The notes: generated by a model not told the origin, from the letters alone. 64,000 nucleotides of DNA from an uncultured Pseudomonadota bacterium (GCA_945952465.1 CAMFIB010000001.1:62001-126000); one strand, 5' to 3'. Numbered from the stretch's first letter, positions 53,006 through 64,000 are shown. A program made the numbers and translations.

Positions 53006-54417
53006 ACAACGTCATGACTACGCTGGCCGACCTGCTGCCGTTGCTGCCGGGCGCGTCGCTGGTTGGTGACGGCGCGACCGCCGTCACCCGCGTGCACAGC
53101 GACACCCGCACGCTGCAGCCGGGCGACCTGTTCGTCGCGCTGAAGGGTGAGCGCTTCGACGCGCACGAGATGCTGGCGCAGGCCAAGGCCGCCGGTGCCG
53201 TCGCCGCGCTGGCCGAGCGCGGGCTGGCAGAAGCCGGTTTGCCGGGCCTGCTGGTGGGCGACACGCGCCGCGCGCTCGGCGAGCTCGCCGCCGGCTGGCG
53301 CGCGCGCTTCAAGCTGCCGCTGGTCGCGGTGACCGGCAGCAACGGCAAGACCACCGTCACGCAGATGATCGCCAGCGTCCTGCGCGCCGCGAAACCCGGC
53401 GCTTCGCTGGCGACCGAAGGCAATTTCAACAACGACATTGGCCTGCCGCTGACGCTGCTGCGGCTGCGGCCCGGCCATGCGCTGGGCGTGGTCGAGCTGG
53501 GCATGAACCACCCGGGCGAGATCGCGCTGCTGGCCGGCATCGCCCAGCCCACCGTCGCGCTGGTCAACAACGCGCAGCGCGAGCACCTGGAATTCATGCA
53601 GACGGTGGAAGCCGTGGCGCGCGAGAACGGCAGCGTGATCGAGGCGCTCGGCCCGCGCGGCACCGCCGTGTTCCCGGCAGACGACGCTTACAGCGCGGTC
53701 TGGCACACGCTGGCTGGCAATCGCCCGGTGCTGACCTTCGCCGCCAGCGGCGAGGCCGACGTGACCTGCGCCGACGCGGCCTGGGCCGACGGCGGCTGGC
53801 AGGTGGCGGCGCGCACGCCGGCCGGGCCGGTGGCCTACCACCTGCGCATCGCCGGCCGCCACAACGTCAAGAACTCGCTGGCGGCCGTGGCCTGCGCGCT
53901 GGCCGCTGGCGTGCCGCTGGCCGCCATCGCGCAAGGCCTGTCGGCGTTCGAGCCGGTAAAAGGCCGCTCGCGCGCGGTGCTGCTGCACAGCGCAGGCCGG
54001 CCGGTCACGCTGGTGGACGACACCTACAACGCCAACCCCGACTCGGTGCGCGCCGCGATCGACGTGCTGGCCGAGCTACCGGGCCCGCGCCTGCTGGTGC
54101 TGGGCGACATGGGCGAGGTGGGCAACGAAGGCCCGGCCTTCCACGCCGAGGTTGGCGCCTATGCGCGCGAGCGCGGCATCGAGACGATGCTGGCCATGGG
54201 CGACCTGTCGGTGCATGCCGCCGAGGCTTTCGGCGGCCCGCATTTCAAAGACATCGACGCGCTGAACGCGGCCGCGCTGGCGGCGTTTCCAGGCGCGGCC
54301 AGCGTGCTGGTCAAGGGATCGCGCTTCATGAAGATGGAGCGTGTGGTCGCCGCGCTGCAGGCCCGCCACGCCGCGCCATCGCACAACAACCATCAGGAGA
54401 CGTCCCATGCTGCTTAG
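53002..54417 (+). CDS. murF: UDP-MurNAc-pentapeptide synthetase MurF
   Basis: 471-residue ligase that adds D-Ala-D-Ala. The N-terminal substrate domain includes [19 protein letters not shown]. The ATP site is [18 protein letters not shown], followed by [17 protein letters not shown] and [15 protein letters not shown], and later [19 protein letters not shown]. It overlaps the murE stop by ATGA. The gene's own 3' end overlaps the mraY start by 11 bases. Confidence 0.95.
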   Translation: MNNVMTTLADLLPLLPGASLVGDGATAVTRVHSDTRTLQPGDLFVALKGERFDAHEMLAQAKAAGAVAALAERGLAEAGLPGLLVGDTRRALGELAAGWRARFKLPLVAVTGSNGKTTVTQMIASVLRAAKPGASLATEGNFNNDIGLPLTLLRLRPGHALGVVELGMNHPGEIALLAGIAQPTVALVNNAQREHLEFMQTVEAVARENGSVIEALGPRGTAVFPADDAYSAVWHTLAGNRPVLTFAASGEADVTCADAAWADGGWQVAARTPAGPVAYHLRIAGRHNVKNSLAAVACALAAGVPLAAIAQGLSAFEPVKGRSRAVLLHSAGRPVTLVDDTYNANPDSVRAAIDVLAELPGPRLLVLGDMGEVGNEGPAFHAEVGAYARERGIETMLAMGDLSVHAAEAFGGPHFKDIDALNAAALAAFPGAASVLVKGSRFMKMERVVAALQARHAAPSHNNHQETSHAA

Positions 54418-55585
54418 CCTGGCGCAGTGGCTGCAGGGGCTGTCGCCCGAATTCGGTTTCTTCCGCGTGTTCCAGTACCTGACCATGCGCGCGGTGATGG
54501 CCGCCATGACCTCGCTGCTGATCGGCCTGTTCGCCGGCCCGTGGGTGATCCGCCGCCTGACGGCGCTGAAGATCGGCCAGCCGGTGCGCGGCTACGCGAT
54601 GGAGACGCATCTGAGCAAGAGCGGCACGCCGACCATGGGCGGTGTGCTCATTCTGCTGTCGATCGGCATTTCCACCGTGCTGTGGTTCGATTTGACGAAC
54701 CGCTTCGTCTGGATCGTGCTGATGGTGACGATCGGCTTCGGCGCGATCGGCTGGGCCGACGACTGGCGCAAGGTGGTCAACAAGGACCCGGAGGGCATGC
54801 CCTCGCGCGAGAAGTATTTCTGGCAGTCGGTCATTGGCCTGCTGGCCGCGCTCTACCTGGTGTTCAGCATTTCGGAAAGCTCCAACCTGCGGGTGCTGGA
54901 GCTGTTCTTCAGCTGGGTGCAGTCGGGCTTCGACGTGAACCTGCCGCCCAAGGCCAACCTGCTGCTGCCCTTCTTCAAGGAGGTGAGCTACCCGCTGGGC
55001 GTGTTCGGCTTCGTCATCCTCACCTACCTCGTCATCGTCGGCACCAGCAACGCGGTAAACCTGACCGACGGCCTCGACGGCCTGGCCATCATGCCGGTGG
55101 TGATGGTCGGCTCGGCGCTGGGCGTGTTCGCCTACGTGACCGGCAGCGCCGTGTATTCCAAATACCTGCTGTTCCCCTACATCCCCGGCTCCGGCGAACT
55201 GCTGATCTTCTGCTCGGCCATGGCCGGCGCGGGCCTGGCCTTCCTGTGGTTCAACACCCATCCGGCGCAGGTCTTCATGGGCGACGTCGGCGCGCTGGCG
55301 CTGGGCGGCGCGCTCGGCACCATTGCCGTCATCGTGCGGCAGGAGATCGTGCTGTTCATCATGGGCGGCATTTTCGTGGCCGAGGCGGTGTCGGTGATGC
55401 TGCAGGTGACCTGGTTCAAGTACACCAAGAAGAAATACGGCGAGGGCCGGCGCCTCCTGAAGATGGCGCCGCTGCACCACCACTTCGAGAAGTCCGGCTG
55501 GAAGGAGACGCAGGTCGTCGTGCGTTTCTGGATCATCACCATGCTGCTGTGCCTGTTCGGCCTGGCGAGCCTGAAGCTGCGGTGA
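54407..55585 (+). CDS. mraY: Phospho-MurNAc-pentapeptide transferase MraY
   Basis: 392-residue integral membrane enzyme with about ten helices that makes lipid I from UDP-MurNAc-pentapeptide and undecaprenyl phosphate. The DD motif is [10 protein letters not shown], the Mg-binding [10 protein letters not shown] block is present, and [13 protein letters not shown] is the HHH motif. It is about 30 residues longer than E. coli MraY, with an insertion around residues 152-190. The Shine-Dalgarno AGGAGA is inside murF. Confidence 0.96.
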   Translation: MLLSLAQWLQGLSPEFGFFRVFQYLTMRAVMAAMTSLLIGLFAGPWVIRRLTALKIGQPVRGYAMETHLSKSGTPTMGGVLILLSIGISTVLWFDLTNRFVWIVLMVTIGFGAIGWADDWRKVVNKDPEGMPSREKYFWQSVIGLLAALYLVFSISESSNLRVLELFFSWVQSGFDVNLPPKANLLLPFFKEVSYPLGVFGFVILTYLVIVGTSNAVNLTDGLDGLAIMPVVMVGSALGVFAYVTGSAVYSKYLLFPYIPGSGELLIFCSAMAGAGLAFLWFNTHPAQVFMGDVGALALGGALGTIAVIVRQEIVLFIMGGIFVAEAVSVMLQVTWFKYTKKKYGEGRRLLKMAPLHHHFEKSGWKETQVVVRFWIITMLLCLFGLASLKLR

Positions 55586-55587
55586 AC

Positions 55588-57099
55588 ATGAACGAACAGC
55601 GGCACATCCTCGTCCTCGGGCTCGGCGCGTCCGGCCTCGCGATGGCGCGCTGGTGCGCCCGCAGCGGTGCCCGCGTGACGGTGGCCGACACGCGCGACGC
55701 ACCGCCTCAGCGCGAGGCGCTGGAGCGCGATGTGCCCGAGGCCCGGCTCTGGACAGGTCCCTTCGCCACCCACTTCGCCGGCGGCCCGGCTTTCGACGCG
55801 GTCTACCTGAGCCCGGGTCTGCCGCCGGCCGTTACCGCTCCTGTTTTGGAAGCAATAAAAGCCCGTCCGGCGCTGACTGGCGGCGAATTGGCCTTGTTTT
55901 TCGAGGCCCTGGCTGCCTTGCGGGCCCAAACCGGCCATGCGCCGCAGGTGCTGGCCGTGACGGGCACCAACGGCAAGACCACGGTGACCTCGCTGACCGG
56001 CCAGCTCGTCGAGCGCGCCGGCAAGTCGGTGGCGGTGGCCGGCAACATCGGCCCCACGCTGCTCGACACGCTGGCCAGCCACCTCGACGCCGGCACGCTG
56101 CCGGATGTGTGGGTGCTGGAGCTGTCGAGCTTCCAGCTCGAAGGCGCGGGCGGCTTCGACCCCACCGCCGCCACCGTGCTCAACCTCACGCAAGACCACC
56201 TCGACTGGCACGGCAGCATGGCCGCCTACGGCCGTGCCAAGGCCCGCATCTTCGGCGCCACTGGCCTGCCGGTGCTGAACCGCGACGACGCCGCCGTGAT
56301 GGCGATGCTGCCGCCGCCGGCCAAGGGCAAGCCGCCGCGCGAAGCCGTCAGCTTCGGCATGGACGTGCCGGCCCGGCCGGGCGATTTCGGCCTGGAGACG
56401 GTGCACGGCATGACCTGGCTGGTGCGTGCCCAAGACGCCGACGACACCCGCCGCAGCACCCGTTCGCGCAAGCCGCAAGAGGCGCCCGAGATTCATCTGC
56501 AGCGGCTGATGCCGGCCGACGCGCTGCGCATCCGTGGCCGCCACAACGCCGCCAACGCGCTGGCCGCGCTGGCGCTGGCCACCGCCGCCGGCTGCCAGCT
56601 CGCGCCGCTGCTCTATGGCCTGCGCGAATACCGCGGCGAGCCGCACCGGGTGGAGCCCATCGGCACCGTGAACGGCGTGGAGTATTTCGACGACAGCAAG
56701 GGCACCAACGTGGGCGCCACCGTGGCCGCGCTGCAGGGGCTGGGCGCGGAACGCCGCATCGTCGTCATCCTCGGTGGCGACGGCAAGGGGCAGGATTTCT
56801 CGCCGCTGGCGCCGGCCGTGAAGGGCTATGCGCGTGCGGTGGTGCTGATCGGCCGCGACGGCCCGCTCATCGCCGACGCGCTGCGCCCGTGCGGCGTGCC
56901 GCTGCTGAACGCCGCCAGCCTGGACGACGCGGTGCAGCAGGCCACCGCCGCCGCGCAGCCGGGCGACGCGGTGCTGCTCTCGCCGGCCTGCGCCAGCTTC
57001 GACATGTTCCGTGGGTACGAACACCGCGCCGAGGTCTTCCACGCGGCGGTGCGCGCGGTGGCGCAGGACGCGGGCGTCCTGATCGAGGGGATCGCATGA
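55588..57099 (+). CDS. murD: UDP-MurNAc-L-alanine:D-glutamate ligase MurD
   Basis: 503-residue cytoplasmic ligase. The N-terminal nucleotide-like domain is [20 protein letters not shown]. The ATP site is [25 protein letters not shown] and [17 protein letters not shown] are conserved. It is longer than E. coli MurD (about 440). One extra segment (about residues 83-105) is encoded by an AT-rich copy of the dispersed repeat, and another (about 278-300, with [15 protein letters not shown]) is a charged loop. The start is ATG 55588; a GTG at 55582 is also possible. It overlaps ftsW (ATGA). Confidence 0.95.
   Translation: MNEQRHILVLGLGASGLAMARWCARSGARVTVADTRDAPPQREALERDVPEARLWTGPFATHFAGGPAFDAVYLSPGLPPAVTAPVLEAIKARPALTGGELALFFEALAALRAQTGHAPQVLAVTGTNGKTTVTSLTGQLVERAGKSVAVAGNIGPTLLDTLASHLDAGTLPDVWVLELSSFQLEGAGGFDPTAATVLNLTQDHLDWHGSMAAYGRAKARIFGATGLPVLNRDDAAVMAMLPPPAKGKPPREAVSFGMDVPARPGDFGLETVHGMTWLVRAQDADDTRRSTRSRKPQEAPEIHLQRLMPADALRIRGRHNAANALAALALATAAGCQLAPLLYGLREYRGEPHRVEPIGTVNGVEYFDDSKGTNVGATVAALQGLGAERRIVVILGGDGKGQDFSPLAPAVKGYARAVVLIGRDGPLIADALRPCGVPLLNAASLDDAVQQATAAAQPGDAVLLSPACASFDMFRGYEHRAEVFHAAVRAVAQDAGVLIEGIA
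55834..55900 (+). repeat. Dispersed AT-rich repeat, copy 7 (inside murD)
   Basis: Blocks GCTCCTGTTTTGGAAGC, AATAAAAGCCCG, CCGGCGCTGACTGGCGG and the tail CGAATTGGCCTTGTTTTT. It is read in frame and codes for [20 protein letters not shown]. Confidence 0.65.
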
Positions 57100-58361
57100 A
57101 GGCGCTGATGCGCGGCTTCCTGCAGATGTCGGCCTGGTTCGGCGGTGCGCCGCAGCCGGCGGCCGACGCCTTGCCGGTGCGCATCGGCGGCACCGAGTAC
57201 ACCCGCATGCCGAGCGCGCCGGCCCGCGTGCTGGGCTTTGACCAGTCGCTGGTCTGGGTCACGGTGGCGCTGCTGAGCTGGGGCCTGGTGATGGTGTATT
57301 CGGCCTCGGTCGCCATGCCGGACAACCCCAAGTTCTCCAACTACGCCCACACCCATTTCCTGATGCGCCACGCCATGTCGCTGGCCATTGCCTTCCTCGC
57401 GGCGCTGATCGCGTTCCAGATTCCGCTGAGCGTCTGGGAGCGCGCGGCGCCGTGGGTGTTCATCGTGTCGCTGCTGCTGTTGATGCTGGTGCTGATCCCG
57501 CACGTGGGCAAGGGCGTGAACGGCGCGCGCCGCTGGATTCCGCTGGGCATCATGAACTTCCAGCCGTCGGAGCTGGCGAAGTTCGGCATCCTGCTGTATG
57601 CGGCCGACTACATGGTGCGCCGCTTCAAGGTGCGCGAACGCTTCTTCCGCGCGGTGCTGCCCATGAGCATTGCCGTGGCGCTCACCGGCCTGCTGCTGCT
57701 GGCCGAGCCCGACATGGGCGCCTTCATGGTGCTGGCCGTCATCGCGATGGGCATCCTGTTCCTGGGCGGCGTCAACGCCGGCATGTTCTTCCTCATCGCC
57801 GCGGTGCTGGTCGCCTCGTTCGGCGCAATGATCGCGTTCAGCGAATTCCGCCGCGAACGCATCTTTGCCTACCTCGACCCGTGGAGCGCCGAACACGCGC
57901 TGGGCAAGGGCTACCAGCTCTCGCACTCGCTCATTGCGATCGGGCGCGGCGAGATCTTCGGCGTTGGCCTGGGTGGCAGCGTCGAGAAACTGCACTGGCT
58001 GCCCGAGGCGCACACCGACTTCCTGCTGGCCGTGATCGGCGAGGAGTTCGGTCTGATCGGCGTGCTGGCGGTGATCGTGCTGTTTCTCTGGCTGACGCGC
58101 CGGCTCATGCACATCGGCCGGCAGGCCATCGCGCTCGACCGCCTGTTCGCCGGCCTGCTGGCGCAGGGGGTGGGCATCTGGATGGGTTTCCAGGCCTTCA
58201 TCAACATGGGCGTGAACCTCGGCGCGCTGCCCACCAAGGGCCTGACGCTGCCGCTCATGAGCTACGGCGGCTCCGCCATTCTGGTGAACATGGTCGCGCT
58301 CGCGGTGGTGCTGCGCATCGACTACGAGAACCGCCAACTGATGCACGGGGGGCGGCTATGA
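57096..58361 (+). CDS. ftsW: Septal peptidoglycan polymerase FtsW
   Basis: 421-residue SEDS glycosyltransferase with about ten membrane segments. Signature parts are [61 protein letters not shown] and the C-terminal [18 protein letters not shown]. The Asp in EPDMG is the catalytic type. The N-terminus has about 45 hydrophilic residues before the first helix. FtsI (upstream) is its partner. Overlaps murD and murG by ATGA. Confidence 0.96.
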   Translation: MKALMRGFLQMSAWFGGAPQPAADALPVRIGGTEYTRMPSAPARVLGFDQSLVWVTVALLSWGLVMVYSASVAMPDNPKFSNYAHTHFLMRHAMSLAIAFLAALIAFQIPLSVWERAAPWVFIVSLLLLMLVLIPHVGKGVNGARRWIPLGIMNFQPSELAKFGILLYAADYMVRRFKVRERFFRAVLPMSIAVALTGLLLLAEPDMGAFMVLAVIAMGILFLGGVNAGMFFLIAAVLVASFGAMIAFSEFRRERIFAYLDPWSAEHALGKGYQLSHSLIAIGRGEIFGVGLGGSVEKLHWLPEAHTDFLLAVIGEEFGLIGVLAVIVLFLWLTRRLMHIGRQAIALDRLFAGLLAQGVGIWMGFQAFINMGVNLGALPTKGLTLPLMSYGGSAILVNMVALAVVLRIDYENRQLMHGGRL

Positions 58362-59449
58362 GCCAGCGCTGTGCCGTGGTGATGGCGGGGGGCACGGGCG
58401 GGCACATCTTCCCGGGCCTGGCCGTGGCCGAGGCGCTGCGCGACGCCGGCTGGCGCGTGCACTGGTTCGGTGGCCAGGGCCAGCCCGGCAGGCCCAGCAT
58501 GGAGAGCCAACTGGTGCCGCCGCGCGGCTTCCCGTTCGAGAGCATCGCGTTCGGCGGTGTGCGTGGCAAGGGCCCGCTGGCGCTGGCGCTGCTGCCGCTG
58601 CGGCTGCTGAAGGCCTTCTGGCAGAGCCTGCAGGTGATGCGCCGGGTGAAGCCCGACGTCGTTGTCGGCCTCGGCGGCTACATCAGTTTTCCGGGCGGCC
58701 TGATGGGCTCGCTGGTCGCGAAGGGCCTGGTGCTGCACGAGCAGAACTCGGTCGCCGGCATGGCCAACAAGGTGCTGGCCGCCATCGCAGACCGTGTGTT
58801 CGCGGCCTTTCCCAACGCGCTGAAAAAGGCCGAATGGGTGGGCAACCCGCTGCGCGAGGCCTTCCTGAACCAGCCTGACCCGCAGACCCGTTTCGCCGGC
58901 CGCGAAGGCCCGCTGAAGCTGCTCGTGGTGGGCGGCAGCCTGGGCGCCAAGGGGCTCAACGATGTGGTGCCGAAAGCGCTGGCGCTGCTGCCGCGCGAGC
59001 ACCGGCCGGTCGTGCTGCACCAGAGCGGCGCGGCCCAGATCGACGCGCTGCGCGCCAACTACACGGCCGCCGGTGTGCTGGCCGAACTCACGCCCTTCAT
59101 CGACGACACCGCCCGTGCCTTCGCCGAGGCCGACGTCATCGTCTGCCGGGCCGGCGCCAGCACCGTGACCGAGATCGCCGCGGTTGGCGCGGCCGCGGTT
59201 TTCGTGCCGTTCCCTGCGGCGGTGGACGACCATCAGACCCACAACGCGCGCTTCCTGGTCGACGCCGGCGGCGGCTGGCTGGTGCAGCAGAAAGACCTGA
59301 GCGCCGACGCGCTGGCCACGCTGCTGCAGAAGCTGGACCGAGAGACGCTGCTGGCGCATGCGGTCAAGGCCAAGGCGCAGCAGAAGACCGGGGCCACCCG
59401 CGCGGTGGTGGCGGCCTGCGAACAACTCGCCGCTGGAGCGAACCGATGA
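58358..59449 (+). CDS. murG: Lipid II synthase MurG
   Basis: 363-residue peripheral membrane glycosyltransferase (GT28) that adds GlcNAc to lipid I. The N-terminal G-loop is [20 protein letters not shown]. The second G-loop region is [13 protein letters not shown], and the C-terminal donor site has [31 protein letters not shown]-like sequence and [13 protein letters not shown]. It overlaps ftsW and murC by ATGA. Confidence 0.96.
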   Translation: MSQRCAVVMAGGTGGHIFPGLAVAEALRDAGWRVHWFGGQGQPGRPSMESQLVPPRGFPFESIAFGGVRGKGPLALALLPLRLLKAFWQSLQVMRRVKPDVVVGLGGYISFPGGLMGSLVAKGLVLHEQNSVAGMANKVLAAIADRVFAAFPNALKKAEWVGNPLREAFLNQPDPQTRFAGREGPLKLLVVGGSLGAKGLNDVVPKALALLPREHRPVVLHQSGAAQIDALRANYTAAGVLAELTPFIDDTARAFAEADVIVCRAGASTVTEIAAVGAAAVFVPFPAAVDDHQTHNARFLVDAGGGWLVQQKDLSADALATLLQKLDRETLLAHAVKAKAQQKTGATRAVVAACEQLAAGANR

Positions 59450-60885
59450 AACACGCCATCCGCCACATCCATTTCGTGGGCCTCGGAGGCTCCGGCATGA
59501 GCGGCATCGCCGAGGTGCTGCTGAACCTGGGCTACACCATCTCCGGCTCCGACCTCGCCGACAGCCCCACGCTGCGCCGCCTCGGCGAGCTGGGCATCCG
59601 CACCTTCGTGGGCCACGAGGCGTCGAACGTGAACGGCGCCGACGCGGTGGTCACGTCCACCGCGGTGCAGGCCCACAACCCCGAGGTGCTGGCCGCCCGC
59701 GAGAAACACGTGCCGGTGGTGCCGCGCGCGCTGATGCTGGCCGAGCTGATGCGGCTGAAGCAGGGCATCGCAATCGCCGGCACCCATGGCAAGACCACCA
59801 CCACCAGCCTGGTCGCCAGCGTGCTGGCCGAGGCCGGTCTGGACCCGACCTTCGTGATCGGCGGCCGGCTGAACAGCGCCGGCGCCAACGCCAAGCTCGG
59901 CAGCGGCGACTACATCGTGGTCGAGGCCGACGAGTCCGACGCGTCCTTCCTGAACCTGCTGCCGGTGATGGCCGTCGTGACCAACATCGACGCCGACCAC
60001 ATGGAGACCTACGGCCACGACTTCCAGCAGCTGAAGAAGGCCTTCGTCGATTTCCTGCACCGCATGCCGTTCTACGGCACGGCCGTGCTGTGCACCGACG
60101 ACCCTGTGGTCGCCGAGATCGTGCCGCAGGTCACCTGCCCCATCACCAGCTACGGCTTCAACGTGGCGGCCCAGGTGCGCGCCACCAACGTGCGGCCGGT
60201 TGGCGGGCAGATGCATTTCACGGTGCAGCGCCGCAACGGCATCACGCTGCCCGACCTGCAGGTCGTGCTCAACCTGCCGGGCGAACACAACGTGCGCAAC
60301 GCGCTGGCGGCGATCGCGATCGCGGTGGAACTCGGTGTGTCCGACGAGGCACTGCTGAAGGCGCTGGCCGAATTCCGTGGCGTTGGCCGGCGCTTCCAGC
60401 GCTACGGCGACGCGGCGTTGAAGGGCGGCGGCAGCTTCGCGGTGGTCGACGACTACGGCCACCACCCGGTGGAATTGGCCGCCACGCTGGCCGCCGCGCG
60501 CGGTGCCTTCCCCGACCGCCGGCTGGTGCTGGCCTTCCAGCCGCACCGCTACACCCGCACCCGCGACTGCTTCGAGGATTTCGTCAAGGTGCTGCAGCAG
60601 GCCGACGCGCTGCTGCTGACCGAGGTGTATGCGGCGGGCGAGCCGCCCATCGTCGCCGCCGACGGCCGTTCGCTGGCCCGCGCGCTGCGGGTGGCGGGCA
60701 AGCTGGAGCCGGTGTTCGTCGACGCCGTGGAGGCGTTGCCGCAGGCCATCCTCGACAACGCCCGCGACGGCGACGTGGTGCTGTGCATGGGCGCCGGTTC
60801 CATCGGCGCGGTGTCGGCCCGGGTGATCGACCTGGCATCAAATATGCTCCGAAATCAGGAGCAAGAAATTCAGGCAGGACGCTGA
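59446..60885 (+). CDS. murC: UDP-N-acetylmuramate:L-alanine ligase MurC
   Basis: 479-residue ligase that starts the stem peptide. The N-terminal domain is [20 protein letters not shown]. The ATP site is [15 protein letters not shown], followed by [19 protein letters not shown] and [15 protein letters not shown]. The last 16 residues ([17 protein letters not shown] region) and the TGA stop are encoded by copy 8 of the dispersed repeat and replace the usual C-terminal end. The repeat lies between MurC and ddl, 2 bases before the ddl ATG. Confidence 0.95.
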   Translation: MKHAIRHIHFVGLGGSGMSGIAEVLLNLGYTISGSDLADSPTLRRLGELGIRTFVGHEASNVNGADAVVTSTAVQAHNPEVLAAREKHVPVVPRALMLAELMRLKQGIAIAGTHGKTTTTSLVASVLAEAGLDPTFVIGGRLNSAGANAKLGSGDYIVVEADESDASFLNLLPVMAVVTNIDADHMETYGHDFQQLKKAFVDFLHRMPFYGTAVLCTDDPVVAEIVPQVTCPITSYGFNVAAQVRATNVRPVGGQMHFTVQRRNGITLPDLQVVLNLPGEHNVRNALAAIAIAVELGVSDEALLKALAEFRGVGRRFQRYGDAALKGGGSFAVVDDYGHHPVELAATLAAARGAFPDRRLVLAFQPHRYTRTRDCFEDFVKVLQQADALLLTEVYAAGEPPIVAADGRSLARALRVAGKLEPVFVDAVEALPQAILDNARDGDVVLCMGAGSIGAVSARVIDLASNMLRNQEQEIQAGR

Positions 60886-60887
60886 CA
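60837..60887 (+). repeat. Dispersed AT-rich repeat, copy 8 (3' end of murC)
   Basis: Blocks ATGCTCCGAAATCAGGAGC (arms GCTCC/GGAGC), AAGAAATTCAGGCAGG, then ACGCTGACAATG. The TGA inside CGCTGAC is the murC stop. The right part of the element seems missing, cut at the ddl start. Confidence 0.6.
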
Positions 60888-61847
60888 ATGAGCGTATCGG
60901 ACAACAATTTTGGCAAAGTGGCGGTGCTGATGGGCGGCGCCTCGGCCGAACGCGCCATTTCGCTGATGTCGGGCAGCGGCGTGCTGGCCGCGCTGAAGTC
61001 GCAGGGCATCGATGCCCATGCCTTCGACCCCTCCCAACGCGACCTCGGCGAGCTGAAGACAGACGGCTTCAGCCGCTGCTTCATCGCGCTGCACGGCCGC
61101 TTCGGCGAAGACGGCACAGTGCAGGGCGCGCTGGAGCTGCTGGGCATTCCCTACACCGGCCCCGGCGTGATGGCTTCGGCCATCGCCATCGACAAGCTCA
61201 TGACCAAGCGCATCTGGCGCTCAGCCGGCCTGGCCACGCCGGCCTGGCACGAGGTGGACAGCGCCGCTGGCACCCGCGCGGCCTTCGAGGCGCTGGGCTC
61301 GCCGATGATCGTGAAGCCCGCGCGCGAAGGCTCCACCATCGGCCTGACCAAGGTCGAGTCGCTGGCCCAGTGCGACGCCGCCTACGCACTGGCCGCCGGC
61401 CACGACGCGCTGGTGCTGTGCGAGCAGTTCATCGCCGGCGACGAGGTCACCTGCCCGGTGCTGGGCGCCGGCGCCGGCGCGCATGCGCTGCCCATCGTGC
61501 GCATCGTGGCGCCCGACGGCAACTACGACTACGAGAACAAGTATTTCAACGACCTGACCGAATACCTGGTGCCCAGCGGCCTGCCCCGGGCCGAGGAAGC
61601 GGCCATCGAGGAACTGGTGGTGCAGGCCTACCGGGTGCTGGGTTGCCGTGGCTGGTCGCGTGCCGACGTGATGATCGACGCCGCCACCCGCAAGCCCTAT
61701 CTGCTGGAGATCAACACCGCGCCCGGCATGACCGGCCATTCGCTGGTGCCCATGTCGGCCCGCGCCGCCGGCATCGGCTACGAGGCGCTGTGCGTGAAGC
61801 TGCTGGCCAGCGCCAGCCTCGACCACGCGGGGGCGCGCCACCCATGA
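60888..61847 (+). CDS. ddl: D-alanine:D-alanine ligase
   Basis: 319-residue ATP-grasp enzyme that makes D-Ala-D-Ala for Mur[21 protein letters not shown] at the N-terminus, [20 protein letters not shown], the ATP site [17 protein letters not shown] and [20 protein letters not shown] at the C-terminus are diagnostic. The conserved YEIS-type Glu-Ser pair is present as ERAIS. It overlaps ftsQ (ATGA). This is a DdlB-type gene, normal in this position. Confidence 0.96.
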   Translation: MSVSDNNFGKVAVLMGGASAERAISLMSGSGVLAALKSQGIDAHAFDPSQRDLGELKTDGFSRCFIALHGRFGEDGTVQGALELLGIPYTGPGVMASAIAIDKLMTKRIWRSAGLATPAWHEVDSAAGTRAAFEALGSPMIVKPAREGSTIGLTKVESLAQCDAAYALAAGHDALVLCEQFIAGDEVTCPVLGAGAGAHALPIVRIVAPDGNYDYENKYFNDLTEYLVPSGLPRAEEAAIEELVVQAYRVLGCRGWSRADVMIDAATRKPYLLEINTAPGMTGHSLVPMSARAAGIGYEALCVKLLASASLDHAGARHP

Positions 61848-62632
61848 ATTCAGCCACGCCGCCGCTGGACGTCCGCCTGATGAACTTCACCGCCACGGTG
61901 CTGTTCCTCGGGCTGGCCGCCGTGGCGGTCGGCATGGGCCTGCGCTGGGCGCTGCGGCTGCCGGTGTTCGCGATCACCGGCATCAGCGTGCAGGGCGACC
62001 TGAACCACAACAACGAGGTCACGCTGCGCGCCAACGTGGCGCCCAAGCTGGCCGGCAACTTCTTCACGCTGGACCTGGCGCAGGCGCGCGCCGCCTTTGA
62101 GGCGGTGCCGTGGGTGCGCCGGGCCATGGTGCGGCGCGAGTTTCCCGGCCGGCTCGACGTGCGGCTGGAGGAACACCGCGCCGCCGCGCTGTGGGGGCCT
62201 GAGGGCGAGCAGAAGCTGGTGAACGACGCCGGCGAGGTGTTCGACGCCAACCCGGGCGACATCGACGCCGACGACCTGCCGCGGCTGGTCGGGCCGCAGG
62301 GCCAGTCGGTCGCGATGCTGCAGATGGCGCGCGCGGTGGAGCCGGTGTTCTCGAAGATGGACGCGGTGCTGGTGGAGCTGGCGCTGTCGGGCCGTGGCGG
62401 CTGGCGCGCCGAGCTGGACAGTGGCGCCGCGCTGGAAATGGGCGGCGGCACACCCGAGGAGGTGGTGCCGCGGCTGGAGCGCTTCGTCGCGACGCTGCCG
62501 CAGGTGGCCGCCAAGTACGGCCGGCGCGGCGACGCGCTGGAGACGGCCGACCTGCGGCATGCCGGCGGCTATGCGCTGCGGCTGCGCGGTGTGTCGACAA
62601 CGGCGGCCGACGCGCCGGGCAAGAAGAAATAG
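61844..62632 (+). CDS. ftsQ: Cell division protein FtsQ
   Basis: 262-residue bitopic divisome protein. One membrane segment (about 13-38, [20 protein letters not shown]) is followed by the periplasmic POTRA domain ([40 protein letters not shown]) and beta domain. It links FtsK to FtsL/B/W/I. The C-terminal 15 residues are Ala/Lys-rich. It overlaps ddl and is 9 bases before ftsA. Confidence 0.93.
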   Translation: MNSATPPLDVRLMNFTATVLFLGLAAVAVGMGLRWALRLPVFAITGISVQGDLNHNNEVTLRANVAPKLAGNFFTLDLAQARAAFEAVPWVRRAMVRREFPGRLDVRLEEHRAAALWGPEGEQKLVNDAGEVFDANPGDIDADDLPRLVGPQGQSVAMLQMARAVEPVFSKMDAVLVELALSGRGGWRAELDSGAALEMGGGTPEEVVPRLERFVATLPQVAAKYGRRGDALETADLRHAGGYALRLRGVSTTAADAPGKKK

Positions 62633-62641
62633 GGGCAGGGC

Positions 62642-63871
62642 ATGGCAAAAGAATACAAAGACCTGGTGGTGGGGCTGGACATCGGCACCGCCAAGGTGAT
62701 GGTGGTGGTGGCCGAGGTGATGCCGGCCGGCGACCTGAAGCTGGCGGGCCTCGGCGTGGCGCCGAGCAACGGGCTGAAGCGCGGTGTGGTGGTCAACATC
62801 GACGCCACGGTGCAGAGCATCCAGCTCGCGCTCAAGGAGGCCGAGCTGATGGCCGACTGCAAGATCACCCGGGTCTATACCGGCATCACCGGCAGCCACA
62901 TCCGCGGCATCAACTCCACCGGCATGGTGGCCGTGAAAGACCGCGAGGTCACGCAGACCGACGTGGCGCGCGTGGTGGAAACGGCCAAGGCCATCAACAT
63001 CTCCAGCGACCAGCGGCTGCTGCTGGTGGAACCGCAGGAGTTCGTGATCGACGGCCAGGACGTGCGCGAGCCCATTGGCATGAGCGGCATCCGGCTGGAG
63101 GCCAAGGTGCACATCGTGACCGGCGCGCAGAGTGCGGCCGAGAACATCATCAAGTGCGTGCGCCGCTGTGGGCTGGACGTGGACCAGCTGATGCTGAACC
63201 CGCTGGCGTCCAGCCACGCGGTGCTGACCGACGACGAGCGCGAACTGGGCGTGTGCCTGGTCGACATCGGCGCCGGCACCACGGACGTGGCCATCTTCAC
63301 CGGCGGCGCGATCCGCCACACGGCGGTGATCCCGATTGCCGGCGACCTGATCACCAGCGACATCGCGATGGCGCTGCGCACCCCCACCAAGGACGCGGAA
63401 GACATCAAGGTCGAATCGGGCTTCGCCAAGCAGCTCCTGGCCGACCCCGACAGCCAGGTCGAGGTGCCGGGGCTGGGCGACCGCGGCCCGCGCATGCTGA
63501 GCAAGCAGGCGCTGGCCGGCGTGATCGAGCCGCGCGTGGAAGAGATTTTTTCGCTCGTGCAGCAGGTGGTGCGCGAGTCGGGTTTCGAGGAGGTGCTGTC
63601 GTCCGGGGTCGTGCTGACCGGCGGCAGCTGCGTGATGCCGGGCATGCTGGAACTGGGCGAGGACATCTTCCTCAAGCCGGTGCGGCGCGGCATTCCCAAA
63701 TACGCGAGTTCGCTGAGCGACATGGTCGCCCAGCCGCGCGCGTCGACGGTGATGGGGCTGCTGGAGGAAGCGCGGTTGGCGCGCCTGCGGGGCTTCAAGG
63801 TGGCCCAGAAGAGCGGTTCGATGAAGACCGCGGTGGGTCGGGTGAAGGACTGGTTCGTGGGGAACTTCTGA
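62642..63871 (+). CDS. ftsA: Cell division protein FtsA
   Basis: 409-residue actin-like protein that tethers FtsZ to the membrane. The phosphate-1 loop is VVGLDIGTAKVMVVVAEV, the 1C subdomain runs about 85-165, the second phosphate region is CLVDIGAGTTDVAIFTGG, and the adenosine motif is VLTGGSCVMPGMLEL. The C-terminal amphipathic membrane helix is VKDWFVGNF. The ATG at 62642 has GGGGCAGG just upstream. Confidence 0.97.
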   Translation: MAKEYKDLVVGLDIGTAKVMVVVAEVMPAGDLKLAGLGVAPSNGLKRGVVVNIDATVQSIQLALKEAELMADCKITRVYTGITGSHIRGINSTGMVAVKDREVTQTDVARVVETAKAINISSDQRLLLVEPQEFVIDGQDVREPIGMSGIRLEAKVHIVTGAQSAAENIIKCVRRCGLDVDQLMLNPLASSHAVLTDDERELGVCLVDIGAGTTDVAIFTGGAIRHTAVIPIAGDLITSDIAMALRTPTKDAEDIKVESGFAKQLLADPDSQVEVPGLGDRGPRMLSKQALAGVIEPRVEEIFSLVQQVVRESGFEEVLSSGVVLTGGSCVMPGMLELGEDIFLKPVRRGIPKYASSLSDMVAQPRASTVMGLLEEARLARLRGFKVAQKSGSMKTAVGRVKDWFVGNF

Positions 63872-64000
63872 GATGTTCCACCACCCCGATCCTGAACTCA
63901 CGAGTCTGCCCGACAAATGGTGCGGCCATGGCCCACCGTGCGGGCGACAATCGCGGCTGGACCACGACAAGAATACTTTGGCAACTGCAGGAAACCCAAT
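63872..64000 (+). promoter_or_regulatory. ftsA-ftsZ intergenic region, ending in the probable ftsZ start codon
   Basis: 129 bases after ftsA. GACAAT at 63946-63951 is a candidate -10 for an ftsZ promoter. An AGGA Shine-Dalgarno lies at 63989-63992, and the window ends with AT (63999-64000), 6 bases later, which should be the first two bases of the ftsZ ATG. The next gene in all related dcw clusters is ftsZ. Confidence 0.6.

Overview
The window is GC-rich bacterial chromosome and reads as a beta-proteobacterium of the order Burkholderiales, most likely family Comamonadaceae. The reasons are the gene order (dapF-DUF484-xerC, dksA-hslVU-mraZ cluster, SAH riboswitch-ahcY-metF), DUF families typical of that group (DUF2917, DUF3025, DUF3106), and two dispersed repeat families that I associate from memory with Comamonadaceae genomes. 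Apart from one short gene at 40022-40408, which uses more T-ending codons, the composition looks uniform. I see no insertion sequence, prophage, CRISPR array or tRNA.

Layout. 1-8239: a minus-strand operon (NodT-type outer-membrane lipoprotein, FtsX-like permease, ABC ATPase, HlyD-type adaptor lipoprotein, HAD-IB phosphatase, alpha/beta hydrolase, and a truncated EamA-like transporter that runs off the left edge). It is divergent from a two-component system. 8236-11794: a YhgE/Pip-like membrane protein and release factor 3. 11845-15061: SAH riboswitch, ahcY, tlyA, metF (methyl-cycle operon). 15162-20215: RlpA, a DUF1800/DUF1501/DUF3106 block, an ECF sigma factor with a small membrane partner, and a TfoX-like protein. 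20136-24437: DUF2917/LysR divergent pair with a clear LysR operator, fthC, and slt. 24566-30519: HypT-like LysR regulator, aspartase, and the glutamate/aspartate ABC transporter gltIJKL. 30547-37324: pyrC, DUF3025, htpX, an FAD oxidoreductase, the RNase P RNA gene behind a 9-bp tandem repeat, and a Nudix/metallo-beta-lactamase fusion. 37489-47761: dapF, DUF484, xerC, a small membrane protein, rlmI, a His-rich CobW GTPase, a DksA with a long Lys/Ala/Pro tail, a STAS-like protein, and hslVU behind a sigma-32-like promoter. 47762-64000: the complete division and cell-wall (dcw) cluster from mraZ to ftsA, ending two bases into the probable ftsZ start codon.

How the parts fit. The dcw genes make the peptidoglycan precursor from UDP-MurNAc to lipid II and build the divisome. 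Almost every junction is an ATGA or TGATG overlap, so translation is probably coupled. The ahcY-tlyA-metF unit links S-adenosylhomocysteine removal to methyl-group supply under direct control of an SAH riboswitch. aspA next to gltIJKL suggests uptake and deamination of acidic amino acids.

Main unusual signals: (1) an eight-copy, AT-rich dispersed repeat that sits in frame inside conserved genes and supplies the stop codon of murC; (2) many genes with a -10-like hexamer only 5-9 bases before the start codon, suggesting leaderless mRNAs; (3) the 9-bp tandem repeat occupying the -35 region of rnpB; (4) a DevBCA-like export operon linked to lipid-acting enzymes and a two-component system, the best candidate here for an undescribed system.
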